A stretch of 64,000 bases of DNA, taken from positions 312,501-376,500 of the forward strand of contig BLAL01000300.1 of assembly GCA_015698045.1 (NCBI GenBank), given 5' to 3'. Under the pieces are notes generated by a model. That model saw only the letters and a program-made list of their open reading frames with translations, was not told the origin of the DNA and did no database searches. Within the stretch, counting starts at the first letter, position 1. Each line of letters begins with the position of its first letter. Origin of the DNA: Rhizophagus clarus (Eukaryota; Glomeromycota; Glomeromycetes; Glomerales; Glomeraceae). The translations under genes were made by a program, and so were the position numbers. This document shows positions 35,382 through 46,655 of this stretch, piece by piece.

Positions 35382-38217
35382 TAAAGTTTTTCTCAAACGG
35401 ATAATATTCTAGAATATAATCTGGATATCCTATTATTCAGATACAATCCAGATAAATTTTAAACAGATATCCAGATCTACAATTTATAAAATGAATAATC
35501 CTATAGGATAATCCAGATTATTCTAGGATTTGGCGCTGAATTATAAATATTTATGCACAATACTACCACTTTTGCACATCATCTCGTTCAAAGAAAGAAA
35601 CATACAACTTAAACAAGGAAACAAAGAAATTCTTTGAGTATACTGTTTCTGAATATGTCAACTGAAAATACTTCAAAAAAACATGCTAGATCTGAAGATA
35701 ATCCTATTATTACAGAAGATATTATTACAGAAAATATTGTTACAGAAGACATTATTGAAGTGGAAAATATTATTGAGATAGAAAAACTAATACCAGCAGA
35801 TGATATTGCTGGAAAAAAAAATGCATTTGAAGAACTTCTTATTAATAAAAAAAATTCAGATTTATTAAATCTTCAAATTAAAAATAAGGGGAAGATCAAA
35901 ACTCCGCAGTTGGGTATATAATTGGGGTGAACGAGTAAGTCATCTAACAGATTCAAAAAAATACATATTTATGTATAATCAAAAATTAGAAAGTGGTGAA
36001 AATTGTAATACAAAAATTGAAACATCAGGTTCAACAGGTAATATAATTAGTCATTTTGGTCGAAGGCATAAAATTTATAAACATTCTAAACCTCCATCTT
36101 CAACGCCATCTATAAAGCAAGTAAAAATCAATAATTACACTATTTCGTCAGATTCAATTTCACAAATGACACCAAATCGACAGAAATATTTGGAAACCTT
36201 ACTATTTGAGTGGCTTGTTCTAGATTTTCAACCACTTTACCTTTTAAAATCACCTTCTTTTCATCAATTTATCAATGCATTAAATGAAAATTTCAAACTT
36301 CTAAATGATAAAAAATTTCAAAAAAGAATTTTTGATGCATATGAATTTTCACAAAAGCAACTCAAACAATATATTTATGAAAATTCAAGTTCAGTTTCTT
36401 TAACTTGTGTTATTTGGACTTCTCGTAGTAAGCAAAGATTTCTTGGTGTTACTTGTCATTTAATTACACCTGATTTTGAGATGAAAGAAATAACTTTAGC
36501 TATTAAATATATGCCGTATCCTTATACTGGAGATGCTATTCAAAAAGAATTAGAGAAAATTATTTCAGAATGGGAATTGCAAGATAAAGTTTTTTTTGTA
36601 CTACTGATAACGCAGCTAGTATTAAAAAATGTCTTAATCAAATTTCTTGGTTACAAAGATTATCATGCACTGCGCACACAATTCAATTGGTTATAGGAAA
36701 TGGGTTGCTTACTACTGAGGTTCTAATTGCACGTGCAAAAAGATTAATTAATTTTTTTACCTCACCAAAACAAAATGAACGTCTTCTTAATGCGCAAAAA
36801 AAAATTCTGAAGATCCAGAAGAAGAAAGCGATTTGCATACAATCTTTTATAGGGCAATTACTGATGTTAAGACACATTGGTCAAGTACATTTATAGCATA
36901 GGAAAGGTTAATTATTTTGAAACCTTATATTGATATTGTAATTTCATCATTAAATGTAAGTAAAGATCGTAATGTAAAAAATAATGCAAAAAGATTAATA
37001 AAAATTAATCTAACTGATGATGAATGGAATACTATAAGAGATTTACTTGAAATTTTAGGATCTTTTGCTGAATTAACTGAGAAGTTAGAAGGCACAAAAT
37101 ACGTAACAATGAGTTATATATATCCAGGTATTGCTAGACTTAAAAAACGTTTTCGTCCAATAATAGAATTTAATAATAATAATCTAGATTTGGAAACAAA
37201 TGATGATGCATTTGAAGATCATCAATTTGAAGAAGTTGATGAAGATGATGAACCTGAAGCAAGACAAAAAATTAAGATAAATACTCCTGTCAATACTAGT
37301 AATCTTTTAAATAATATCAAAGTGAATTTATATAAAGCACTTGAAAAATACTATGAAATAATTGAAAAAGAAGCATTAGTTGCAACATTATTAGACCCAC
37401 GTAAAAAAAAAATGAAATTTGCAGATGAAAATAAAAAAGAATTTGCGAAAAATAGTCTTTATGAGGTTTATGAATTGGCAAAAAATGACACCAATGTTCA
37501 ACAAGAATCACATAAACCAGAACCAAAAAAGAGAAAACTATCAAAAGAGTATGTTTATAAGGAAAGTTTATTTTCAGATGATGAATATGATGATACCCAA
37601 ACTGAAGACAATGAAATAAAAAGATATTTAGTAATGGCGCAAATTCAAAGTGATCAAGATCCATTAAAGTGGTGGGATATAAATAAAGTCCAATATCCAA
37701 TTTTAGCACATATGATACAAAAATATTTATCAATTCAAACAATGTCAGGGGCAAGTGAAAGGGTTTTTAGTGATGCCAGATTAATAATGTCTGTAAAAAG
37801 AATGAGAATGAAGGAGGATTTGTTTGAAGCTTTAATTTTTTTGAAAAGAAATGGTAATTTAGTAGGTGGAATGTTTAATAATGATACTTAAATTTGTGTT
37901 ATTGGTTAAATAATTTACATCTATAATTTGTAAATTGAAAGATTATTTTTTACCATTAACAATTAATAAAATAAGTTATATAAATAATGTGGCACTTTGT
38001 TTTGTTGAATCATAAAATTTCTTTTTAATTATTTTTATTAGAAATCGAAATAAATACAAATTATTAAATAATTATTTATTATCCTAAGATGATTCAGATT
38101 ATTCTAGGATGATTATTCGGATTATTCGTTATCCTATTTAATAGGATAATCCAGATTTTAAAATTTTTAAACAGGTTATCCTATATTATTCATAGGATAA
38201 TCTGGTGAGAAACTCTA
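35382..38217 (+). mobile_element. hAT element 2, complete ends
   Basis: Flanked by identical TAATTGGA (35374-35381 and 38218-38225). The left end is TAAAGTTTTTCTCA; the right end, read on the other strand, is TAGAGTTTCTCACC. Sub-terminal GGATAATCCAGATTATTC-like words recur in both flanks (35390-35530 and 38085-38205), as expected for transposase binding sites. Size 2836 bases. Confidence 0.87.
35634..37891 (+). pseudogene. hAT (BED finger, RICESLEEPER-like) transposase, nearly intact
   Basis: Reading order: an acidic N-terminal leader from 35634, a degenerate BED finger (35885-36080, ending NIISHFGRRHKIY), the RNase-H-like core (DFQPLYLLKSPSFHQFINAL, LTCVIWTSRSKQRFLGVTCH, then TDNAAS and SCTAHTIQLVIGNGLL), an insertion domain with YVTMSYIYPGIARLKKRF, and the C-terminal dimerisation motif WWDINKVQYPILAHM, LSIQTMSGASERVFSDA. 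Three frame changes fall in A or T homopolymers (about 35880, 36590-36598 and 36796-36804), plus one TAG at 36899 where TGG is expected. The homopolymer positions could be assembly errors, so this is the least damaged copy here. Confidence 0.85.
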
Positions 38218-38227
38218 TAATTGGATA

Positions 38228-38649
38228 TAGAATTTCAAATTTCCAGTTCAGTTCTGTTTTTGGTTCTGATTTGGCTCTCTAATATAAAATTTTACCAAAA
38301 GTGTTTTTTGGCCTAAAATTTTTACTGAAAAACGTTTTCAGATCATACTTTTAACCGAAAATATTTTCAGTTAAAAACACTACTGAAAAAATGTTTTTGG
38401 TTTAAAAAATTAGTTCTGGTTCCATTTTCAGATCAAAAAATAAAACTAAAACCATTTTTTCAAAAAATATTTCAAACTGAAAATGTTTTCAGATAAAGTT
38501 TTTTAACTAAAAAAATATTTTTCAATTAAAAGATGATTCTGAAAATGTTTTTCAATAAAAATCTTATTCCAAAAAGCATTCAGTAAGGAACCAAGTTCAG
38601 AACTGGAATAAAACTGAAAACGGAACTGAACTGAAAATTCAGAACTCTA
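38228..38649. mobile_element. hAT-type MITE next to hAT element 2
   Basis: The ends TAGAATTTCAAATTTCCAG and TAGAGTTCTGAATTTTCAG (opposite strand) agree except for transitions. Flanks are ATTGGATA (38220-38227) and ATTGGATG (38650-38657). Its target overlaps the right-hand target duplication of hAT element 2. The interior has many imperfect GAAAACGTTTTC and GGTTCTG-type repeats and no gene. Confidence 0.78.
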
Positions 38650-38657
38650 ATTGGATG

Positions 38658-39530
38658 CTCCCTTTTTTTATTTTCTTATGTTTTTTAGTATATATATAAT
38701 TTTGATTTCTCTTCTGTAGGTCGGCAGCTTTAAATACTATAACTATTGTATTTTATAGGTTAATAATTTTTTGGAAGAGAACATCTTTATTTTATATTTT
38801 CTTTATGCTATTTTACTCTTCCTTCCCTCTACGCTCTTTTTTTCAACCTCTTTGTTTTTTTTGCGAGGGATAGGGTCGCAACTATATAGAAAATATAATC
38901 ACATGATTATTCAACCACAAATAATCAATAGTCACTTATCAATTTTATCTGATGTATATAATAAAATACTAATAATATTTCATCAAGAAAAAAGTTTATG
39001 CGTACAACATCAAGACTCACAATTGATCTTTAGGTTTTACATACAAACAAGATGATTTTATTAGCCTTTCAGATGATTTATATTTTGCTTTATTTACTTT
39101 AGTTTTTTATTTTTATTATTATAGCATAAATTTAAATAGTCACTTTCAATAGTATATATATAAATTTTTTTTTTTATTTTTTTTTACAAGTCCTTCTCTT
39201 TACTTACTTATGGTTTATCTTAAAGGTCTAAAGTAGGTACACTTATATACTACGGCATGGTTTAGTTTGTATTTCTTACTATAATCTACAAAAGGTATTT
39301 CTATGAAATTTAGTCTTTTTATTGTTTTTATTTTCATTAACTTAGTCTTTACGATATGGCTTTCTTGGAAGGGTTATACTGTCTATCATTACAAGATTCG
39401 TATTTATCAAGTTTTTACTATATAGAAATTTTATCTATAATTTTGCTACATTGTAACTTATTCTTATTTTTTGTAAATAAAGTTTTATACTTTGCAGACC
39501 AAAAAAAAAAAAAAAAAAAGAAAAAATTTT
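38658..39530 (+). other. Possible retroposed transcript remnant with poly-A
   Basis: Ends at 39500 with a 19-base A run preceded, 21 bases upstream, by the polyadenylation-like AATAAAG, so it may be an inserted cDNA. A 94-codon frame (38771-39055) is hydrophobic at its start and does not resemble any family I know. No target duplication was found. Confidence 0.3.
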
Positions 39531-39591
39531 AATTTTACTTATACTTTTAAAATTTTTTAAAAAAATATTTTTTTTTTTCAATACATTATTA

Positions 39592-39760
39592 CAGTATTGG
39601 CATGTTGGCCGTTTGGCCAGGGTTGGCTAAATGCCAACAAGGTACTAATACTCATATAGTAAGTTATTTGATCATTTTTTATTTGGCCAGGTTGGCCATT
39701 GTATTTGGATATGACTAAAATAACTAAAAAAGTTTTGGCTGTGACTAAATACTAACACTG
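39592..39760. mobile_element. Small hAT-type MITE (169 bases)
   Basis: CAGTATTGGCATGTTGG and, inverted, CAGTGTTAGTATTTAGT form the ends; flanks are CATTATTA (39584-39591) and CATTATTG (39761-39768), an 8-base duplication with one transition. The interior has TTGGCC-rich words repeated in both arms. Confidence 0.75.
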
Positions 39761-39764
39761 CATT

Positions 39765-41340
39765 ATTGATTTTATACATTTTAGTTTTCATAAAATTAAA
39801 TATTGTATTTATAAAAAAAAATACAGTTTTTATAATAATATTCTTTTATTTTTGTTTTTTGTTTACTAAATTTAACTATATGTAAAATAAATTTTAATTT
39901 AATAAAATCACTTTTTATATTTAAGTAAAACTGTTCAGCAATGTCAAAAGTACTTGGATTTTAATTTTTTTAAGGCTAGGTAAGGATCCTGAACTATATA
40001 TAAATAGGTCGGGGGTTGAGTTTGCTTATTGATCATATAAAATTTTTAAAAAGTTACTTATTTCAGGAGTATTTTTAAAAATTTCTTATCCTACATACCC
40101 CTATATTTAATATATCTACTGATTGGATTTTAATGAAATTTATATTATTAAATTCATCATAATAAGATGAATCTAATGGTATAAATTTTATATTGATAGC
40201 ATTAATATTGATCAAGATATCCTAAATTGAAAATTTTACTATACATCATATCTAACCTAAATGAGAGATGTTTGGGATCCTGCTAGGTATAATATTCATG
40301 AAGAAATTTGTATTTTTCAAATAATACATTTTTTTTCTCTTTTTTAACTTTAGGATGTAATTACATTACTTTGGTCAAATATAATCATTTTTTTTCACTT
40401 AAGTAAAGTTGTTTAGCAGGAACAAATTTACTTATAATAAAAATTTTAAAATGATTAAATTAATATTTGCAGAATGTGACTAAATTTTATACTTTTAATT
40501 ATTTGATTTTTAATTTTAAAGTATAATTTTATTATTTTGGTTAAATTAAATCAACTTCTTGTACTTAAGTAAAGTTATTCAGCACAGTTAAAAATAATTA
40601 TATTTTATTTTTTATAACTCTAAATATTTATTGAAAGGTTAATATCCTTATAACAGTATTAATTTTTAAATTTTTAATATTTTGGTATTTAAATTAAGTT
40701 ATTTATTATATTAAAATTTATTTGTATTTTAATTTTTATAATAAATTATACTATAAATATATGTCATAAAGTGAGTTGTTTAGCAATATAAAATTTTTGA
40801 TGTTATAATAAAATTTTGCTTAGTAAAGTTTAAAATAATTTGCTTATTGGTCATAGTAAAAAATTTGGATTTTAATGTGACTTATATATATATTGTTTGA
40901 GGTCCTATCATATTAATTAAAATTAAAATTAAAAATTCTAAAGTTTTGATCACTGGTATATTATTTTATATTATTAATTTATTAATATTTAGTGAATTAA
41001 TTTTCACAATTTTTTTTTTTGCAATGATATAAAAAATTAATTTACTATTACTATATATTTGTTATAATTAAATTATTTTTTTATACTTAAATAAAGTTAT
41101 TTGTCATATTGAAAATCTATTTGTATTTGATTTTTAAATTTGTAAATCATTTTAATATAATTTATATATATTATTTAGTTAGGATTTTAAATATATATTA
41201 TAAAACAAATTGTTTAGCAGAATAAAAAATTCAAAGGTTATAATAAGAGTTTGCTTAGTAGAACTTAAAATAATTTGCTTATTGATTATAATAAATTTTG
41301 AAATTTTTATCTGACCTATATATATATTGTTTAGTGTCTT
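39765..41340. repeat. Dispersed repeat, copy B
   Basis: Collinear with copy A (33160-34780), lacking the Mutator-like insertion and the fold-back MITE but carrying its own insertion at 39983-40281. Units with TTAAGTAAA followed by TTGTTTAGCA recur at about 39925, 40400, 40560 and 41100, so the repeat itself has internal periodicity. No gene. Confidence 0.6.
39983..40281. mobile_element. hAT-type MITE (299 bases) in repeat copy B
   Basis: Ends AGGATCCTGAAC and (opposite strand) AGGATCCCAAAC; identical 8-base flanks GCTAGGTA at 39975-39982 and 40282-40289. The same left end occurs near 31010, so this is a small family. Confidence 0.82.
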
Positions 41341-41394
41341 CTTTTGGGTACTATATTAAACAGATAAGTATTATTACAAATTGATTTTTTTTAT

Positions 41395-42360
41395 TAGATA
41401 TATTAGATATAAATAGTAGTTACATATGTAAAAATTGAAAAAAAAACAACAAACTAAAATTAGCAATTAATATATATTTTCCCATTTCTCAATAATCTCA
41501 TATACAATTCCATTTTCTACAAATCATTCTAATCGATCTTTTTTTTAATTATATATTTTGACGCTTCTTCAAGAGAATTTCCAAGTGGCCATAATGATAA
41601 ACTTTCATCATTCCACAGAAAAACACGATTATAACAATTTAAAAAGACCATTTCACCATTAGTTTCTCCAACAATAATTACAGTATATGATTAAATCCAA
41701 ACTCAGCAATACACTTTATATAGTAAGTTAATTCTTTTGGATTACTATCAAAAATTTTAAACTTACAAAAGGTTATAACACAAGATTTATTTTTAAATTG
41801 TCAACTAATATAAAATTATTGTTGTAATCCAATAAAGATTTATTATTTCTATCATACAATTGCATTTGATGTATAGTTGTATAACATTCAATACTTGATG
41901 ACCTTTCTTGAATATAATGAGACTGTGTATATATAAAATGGCATGTTCTTAAAGTGATTATAGATTTCCATGTATTGCCTTCCAAGAAACTGATTCTAAA
42001 CAATTTTTCAAAATGTAATTGCAATTCTTCTATTGTTTTTTGATTAGAACATCCTTACATTCTTTATTTATTATAATATCTCTATTTACTTCATTCTTAA
42101 TTCTGCTAGTTTTTTGTTCATTAATTATTTGTAATGAATTAATGCACCTATTATCACAGCTATTTTTTCTTGTATCAAAGTTTTTACTGAGTATGTTATA
42201 TTTACAATTAATGGTTACAATTGTTCTTTCAATTAAATTATTATTAAACTTTCTGCTAGAAGTTCTAAACTTTTTATCAAATAATTTATTTATTTGTTTA
42301 ATTTTATCTTCATTATAGGTTGATAAACGTAGGTCCAGAAAAAAGATTAAGTATTCCAAA
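41395..42360 (-). pseudogene. Decayed gene of unknown family
   Basis: Several minus-strand fragments read like protein: 42359-42030, 42024-41773, then pieces near 41740-41480 containing NPKELTYYIKCIAEFGFNH, IIVGETNGEMVFLN and RVFLWNDESLSLWPLGNSLE. They are separated by stops and frame changes. The Trp-rich pattern recalls a lineage-specific fungal family, but I cannot name it. Confidence 0.4.
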
Positions 42361-42814
42361 TAATGATAATCAATATCAGATGAAAATTGGTTAAAGTAAT
42401 TTTTTTTTTCTTAAGTTAAGAGATACAATTATTTAGTTTTTTTCTATATAAAATATATTTTATGAACTTGTTCAAGTATTTTTTTGTACTTTTTCTTTTT
42501 ATTTGAATGGCTTCACAGATTTCAAAATCAATTCTACTTACCATAGTTTTTCCAATTTTTCTAGCTAATTGAATAGATTTTAAAAGAAATTCTATATAAA
42601 TATATATTTTGTATAAATATAGTATTGAAACAAATTAAATATATCTTGCTAAATTAAGTCATCATGTATATAAATCAGATCACAATAAGATTAATATTGA
42701 TAAGATTTACAATATGTGAGTTATAATCAGTCAAATATATATTATATAATTTAGTCAATTTTGAGTTAATCTGTATAATATAAATAATATATATGGTATG
42801 AGTATTAGTTAAAG

Positions 42815-45800
42815 TAAAGTTTTGGGCGAAACTATTTCGTGATTGGTGAAATGTTTCATCTATTTTAGGTTTCAATTTCGGCTACTCTGAAACTGCCGAA
42901 ACCTGGCAAAATTTCTGAAACTTGATGAAACTTCCAAAACTTGGCAAAATTAAAAATGTCACGTGTATACTTTTAATTGATTGCTAAATTTAGTGATGTT
43001 CATAGATTATCTCATAATACTTTCAATCTTTCATATCTAAGATGTAAAAAAATTTTATTTGACGCGTTTAGTAAATTTTCTCCTTCTTACTTTTTGGACA
43101 CCTAATTTTGAAAAAAATCAATTATCAATTATTATTCTTCTGTTTTTTTTAATTATGTCTACACAAGAATTTACTTTTTCTAACCCTTCTTTAAATACAA
43201 CTCCAATAATTCCAACAAATATGAAAAGAAAAACTAATGGTGGCCATCCTAAGTCTTTGGTATGGGAAGATCATGCTATACAAGGTAGAAAAGTATCAGA
43301 AGGTTACTATGAAGCAACTTGTGTATATTGTAATTGTTTTTGGAAAAAGGGCTCACCATAAGATTTGGAAACACATTTTGCTAATGATTGTTCTAAAGTA
43401 CCAGCTGATACAAGACAATTTTTCTTAAATCGGCTTGTTACAAAAACCAAAGGGAATACAACTAATCTTTCAACTAAAAAGTGAAAGCTTAATGATGGTT
43501 CAACCCAAAAAAAAATAATAGAATTCTATGAAAGTAGCCAAATTTCTGAGGATAGAACTCATGAAATTAATTGTGCTTGTGTAAAAGCATTTGTAATATG
43601 TGGCATTGTATGGCATGTAATTGAAAATCCTTTCTTTGTTGAATTTTTAAAGACTCTATGTTCTGGATACACGTCTTCATCAAAAGATTCATTTTCTGGA
43701 AAGCTTTTATCATAAGAAATTGCGGTTGTAAACGCACGAGTTATTAAAGAATTGAAAAATGCAGCAGACTTAACATTGTGTATGTTGATTATTTTAATAA
43801 TATTTTTATTAATATTTAGTGATTTTAATTTTAATTATTCTTTATCTTATAATTTACAAGCATGTGATGGGTGGACCAATTCAGCAAACAAATCTATTTG
43901 GAATTTTTTAATCCATACATCCAACTACAGGGAATATTTGTGATACCTAAAGGATCTATCAAATACAAGCCATACTGGTGAATTTTTAGCTGAAATAATT
44001 GAAGAAATAATTGATAATTTGGACCAGCAAAATTTTCAGCAATTGTAACAGATTCAGGAGCAAATATTCGAAATGCATGACAAATAATTACAGAAAAATA
44101 TAAAAATATTCTTAATGTGCGTTGTATGGTATATGCTATTAACTTGATTTCAAAAGATATTTGCTCTACTTCATTTGCAAATCAGTTTTTAACAAAATGC
44201 AATACTATTGTAACGTATTTTAAAAAAAGTCACCAAGGAGGTAATTTGTTTTCAATTTTATTTTGCTATATTTTTTTGGTGTCAGTTCTTTTTATTAATA
44301 TTTTTTTTTATAAAAAAAGTTCTGCATTAAAAGAAGTAGCTAAAGTTTGTGATGTCAGTGGCGGTAGATTAAAAAAATGGGCAGATACCAGGTGACATAC
44401 TATATATGACTGTGTTGATTCAATTATACGTCATAAAGTACCATTAGAAAATGTAAGATCTTGAAAGTCTATTGAATTATTAAACATTCCTGATCTTTTT
44501 TTTTTTTATTTAGTTAAAACGTGAAAATCCTGTAATTCTTTCAACAGCAGTATTAACAGTTTTACGTTCACGCGTATTTTTTGATGATGTACGTACATTA
44601 GCATTTACATTACGTCCAATTAAACAATTAATTGCAGAATCAGAATCCCAGTCTTGCATCCTTGCTGATTGTTTTCTTGGACTTGCAAAACTCAGAGCTG
44701 CAATTAAAAAATTACCTAATAATGATCATAGGACTTTTCGCCAGCAGTGCATTTCAATCTTTAACCATCATTATGCCAAATTTGCTGATCCGATATATTT
44801 ATTATGCTTTTTTTTACATCTGTCTTATACTGGTAAGTTTAGCATAATTTTATATAGTAATCATTAGTATTAATTGAAAACAATAGTTTTATAAAAATTA
44901 CTATATTACAAAGAAATCAAAATTACGAGTTATTTTAATATTTAATATTATATAGTTATATATTTATATAATTTGAAATTGTAAGTCAATAATAATTTAG
45001 CAATATATAAAAATAATTATTAAATAGAAAAATTTAAACGCTCACATTTTTTTTTAAAAAAAAAAATTATTAAAGTATCATGTATACGCAAAAAAAAAAT
45101 ATAATATAAAATAATAATATTTTTTTTTAAAATCTATTATATCAAATAAATATTTATAGAAATTTGCTGGACATGGAAAACTTTTAGAAATTTATTAATG
45201 ATAGCAAACAAAGTTTTTATGAAAATGGGAAAAAATAATACTGAATGAAAAGAATTAATACATCAAATAAAAAAATATCGTAATTGAGAAGAACCTTTTG
45301 ATATTAAAATGAGTGTTACTGAAACTCCATGTATTTGGTGGTTTTCTATTGAGGATAGTTTTCCTAAGGATGAAGATTATCTAGTTCAACTAGCACTCAA
45401 ACTCTTTTCTATAATACCTCATGCAGCTGGATGTGAACGAGTATGGTCAAGTCTTAGTTGGTTATATGGTAAAAAACAGACCTGTTTAGACTTGGATAAA
45501 ATTAAAAATATGTATAAACTTTCAGCCTATTACCATGCTAATGTAAAAAAGGAATTATCATATTATGGTATAGAAAAATCTACCGAAGAAATTCACCAAA
45601 TTTTAGTTGATGCACATTTGAATCTTGACCAAGACCTTCTCGAATTGGAAGATAATTTGCTCAACTATTACGATAATAAAGAGGAAATAATAATTGAAGA
45701 GGAAAAAGAATTAAATATTGATAAAATTTTAAATTTAAACGCGTTTATTGGTACTTTGGGAGATATAATTGAAGATAGTATAGATAGTATTGAGGAGGGG

Positions 45801-46157
45801 GCCCAGAATAATAATAGAGTAGACATTCCTACAGATGAAAATGAAAACCATGATATTGAATGGGATCCAGCAGTTGAAGCTGATGAAATAGTCAATACTA
45901 TGTAAAATTATAGTTGTAAAGTTCTGATTTACAAAATAAATTTTGTTATTTTGTTAATATGTTACAAAAAATAAACATAAATGTTTCGCCAAGTTATGGA
46001 AGATTCAGAAGTTTGAGCAAATTTCACCAAGTTTCAGAAATTTCGTCAAGTTTCAGAAGTTTTACCAGTTTCAGATTTTCCACTGGTGGTGAAACTAGTT
46101 TCGCCAAGTTTTGGAAGTTTTGCCAAAAGTTTAGTTTCAGTTTCAACTGAAACACTA
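42815..46157 (+). mobile_element. hAT element 3, complete ends, decayed
   Basis: Perfect 8-base flanks AGTTAAAG (42807-42814 and 46158-46165). The ends TAAAGTTTTGGGCGAAACT and, inverted, TAGTGTTTCAGTTGAAACT agree at the family positions. Both sub-terminal regions (42830-42960 and 45975-46150) are packed with GAAACTTGG/CCAAGTTTC words in opposite orientation. Size 3343 bases. Confidence 0.87.
43155..45905 (+). pseudogene. hAT transposase remnant (element 3)
   Basis: From ATG 43155: BED finger (ATCVYCNCFWKKGSP, stop, DLETHFANDCSKVPADT), core fragments with AFVICGIVWHVIENPFFVEF, DGWTNSANKSIWNFL, VTDSGANIRNA and RCMVYAINLISKDI, and a C-terminal dimerisation segment from 45309 (CIWWFSIEDSFPKDEDYLV, IIPHAAGCERVWSSLSWL) ending in an acidic tail at TAA 45903-45905. 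At least six in-frame stops interrupt it, several fitting TGG or CAA/CGA changed by C-to-T or G-to-A. Non-functional. Confidence 0.85.
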
Positions 46158-46320
46158 AGTTAAAGTACACTTATAGTCATAAGCAACTATTAGAAGAATT
46201 ATTAATAAATTCTCTAAAAATAAATGACTGTAAATATATATTTTATGGATATGTTTATATAAACTAATAACACTTTTATTACTGCAGAAAAATATAGATG
46301 GCATCTTATTGTATATGTAG

Positions 46321-46472
46321 AGATCTTTGCAATAGAAAAGTACAAAACTCAAAAAATTTTTAAAGTTATTTTATATATTAATTATATTTTTTATACTAAA
46401 ATAAGTGTAAATTTGATATTAATTAAATTTTTATTTTTTTTGAATTTTGTACAAACTTTCTATTGCAAAGAT
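46321..46472. repeat. Short inverted repeat, probable MITE
   Basis: GATCTTTGCAATAGAAA at the left is repeated in inverted form (TTTCTATTGCAAAGATC) at the right, each followed inward by GTACAAAA. No target duplication found. Confidence 0.6.
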
Positions 46473-46655
46473 CCTAAACCATCCATAAGATTTAAAAAAA
46501 AGAAATAATAATTTAAAACTATACAATTTACTTAAGCAATACAATACTGGAGGTACTATATAATTTACCTTATCAGTGAAATAATAGGACTTATCATTAG
46601 AAAGATTTTTCTTTTATATTTTCTATTACAATAGTAATAACTTCTATTATATTCA

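Noticed and set aside
37317..37754. 145-codon minus-strand frame inside hAT element 2
   Set aside because: Antisense shadow of the transposase C-terminal half.
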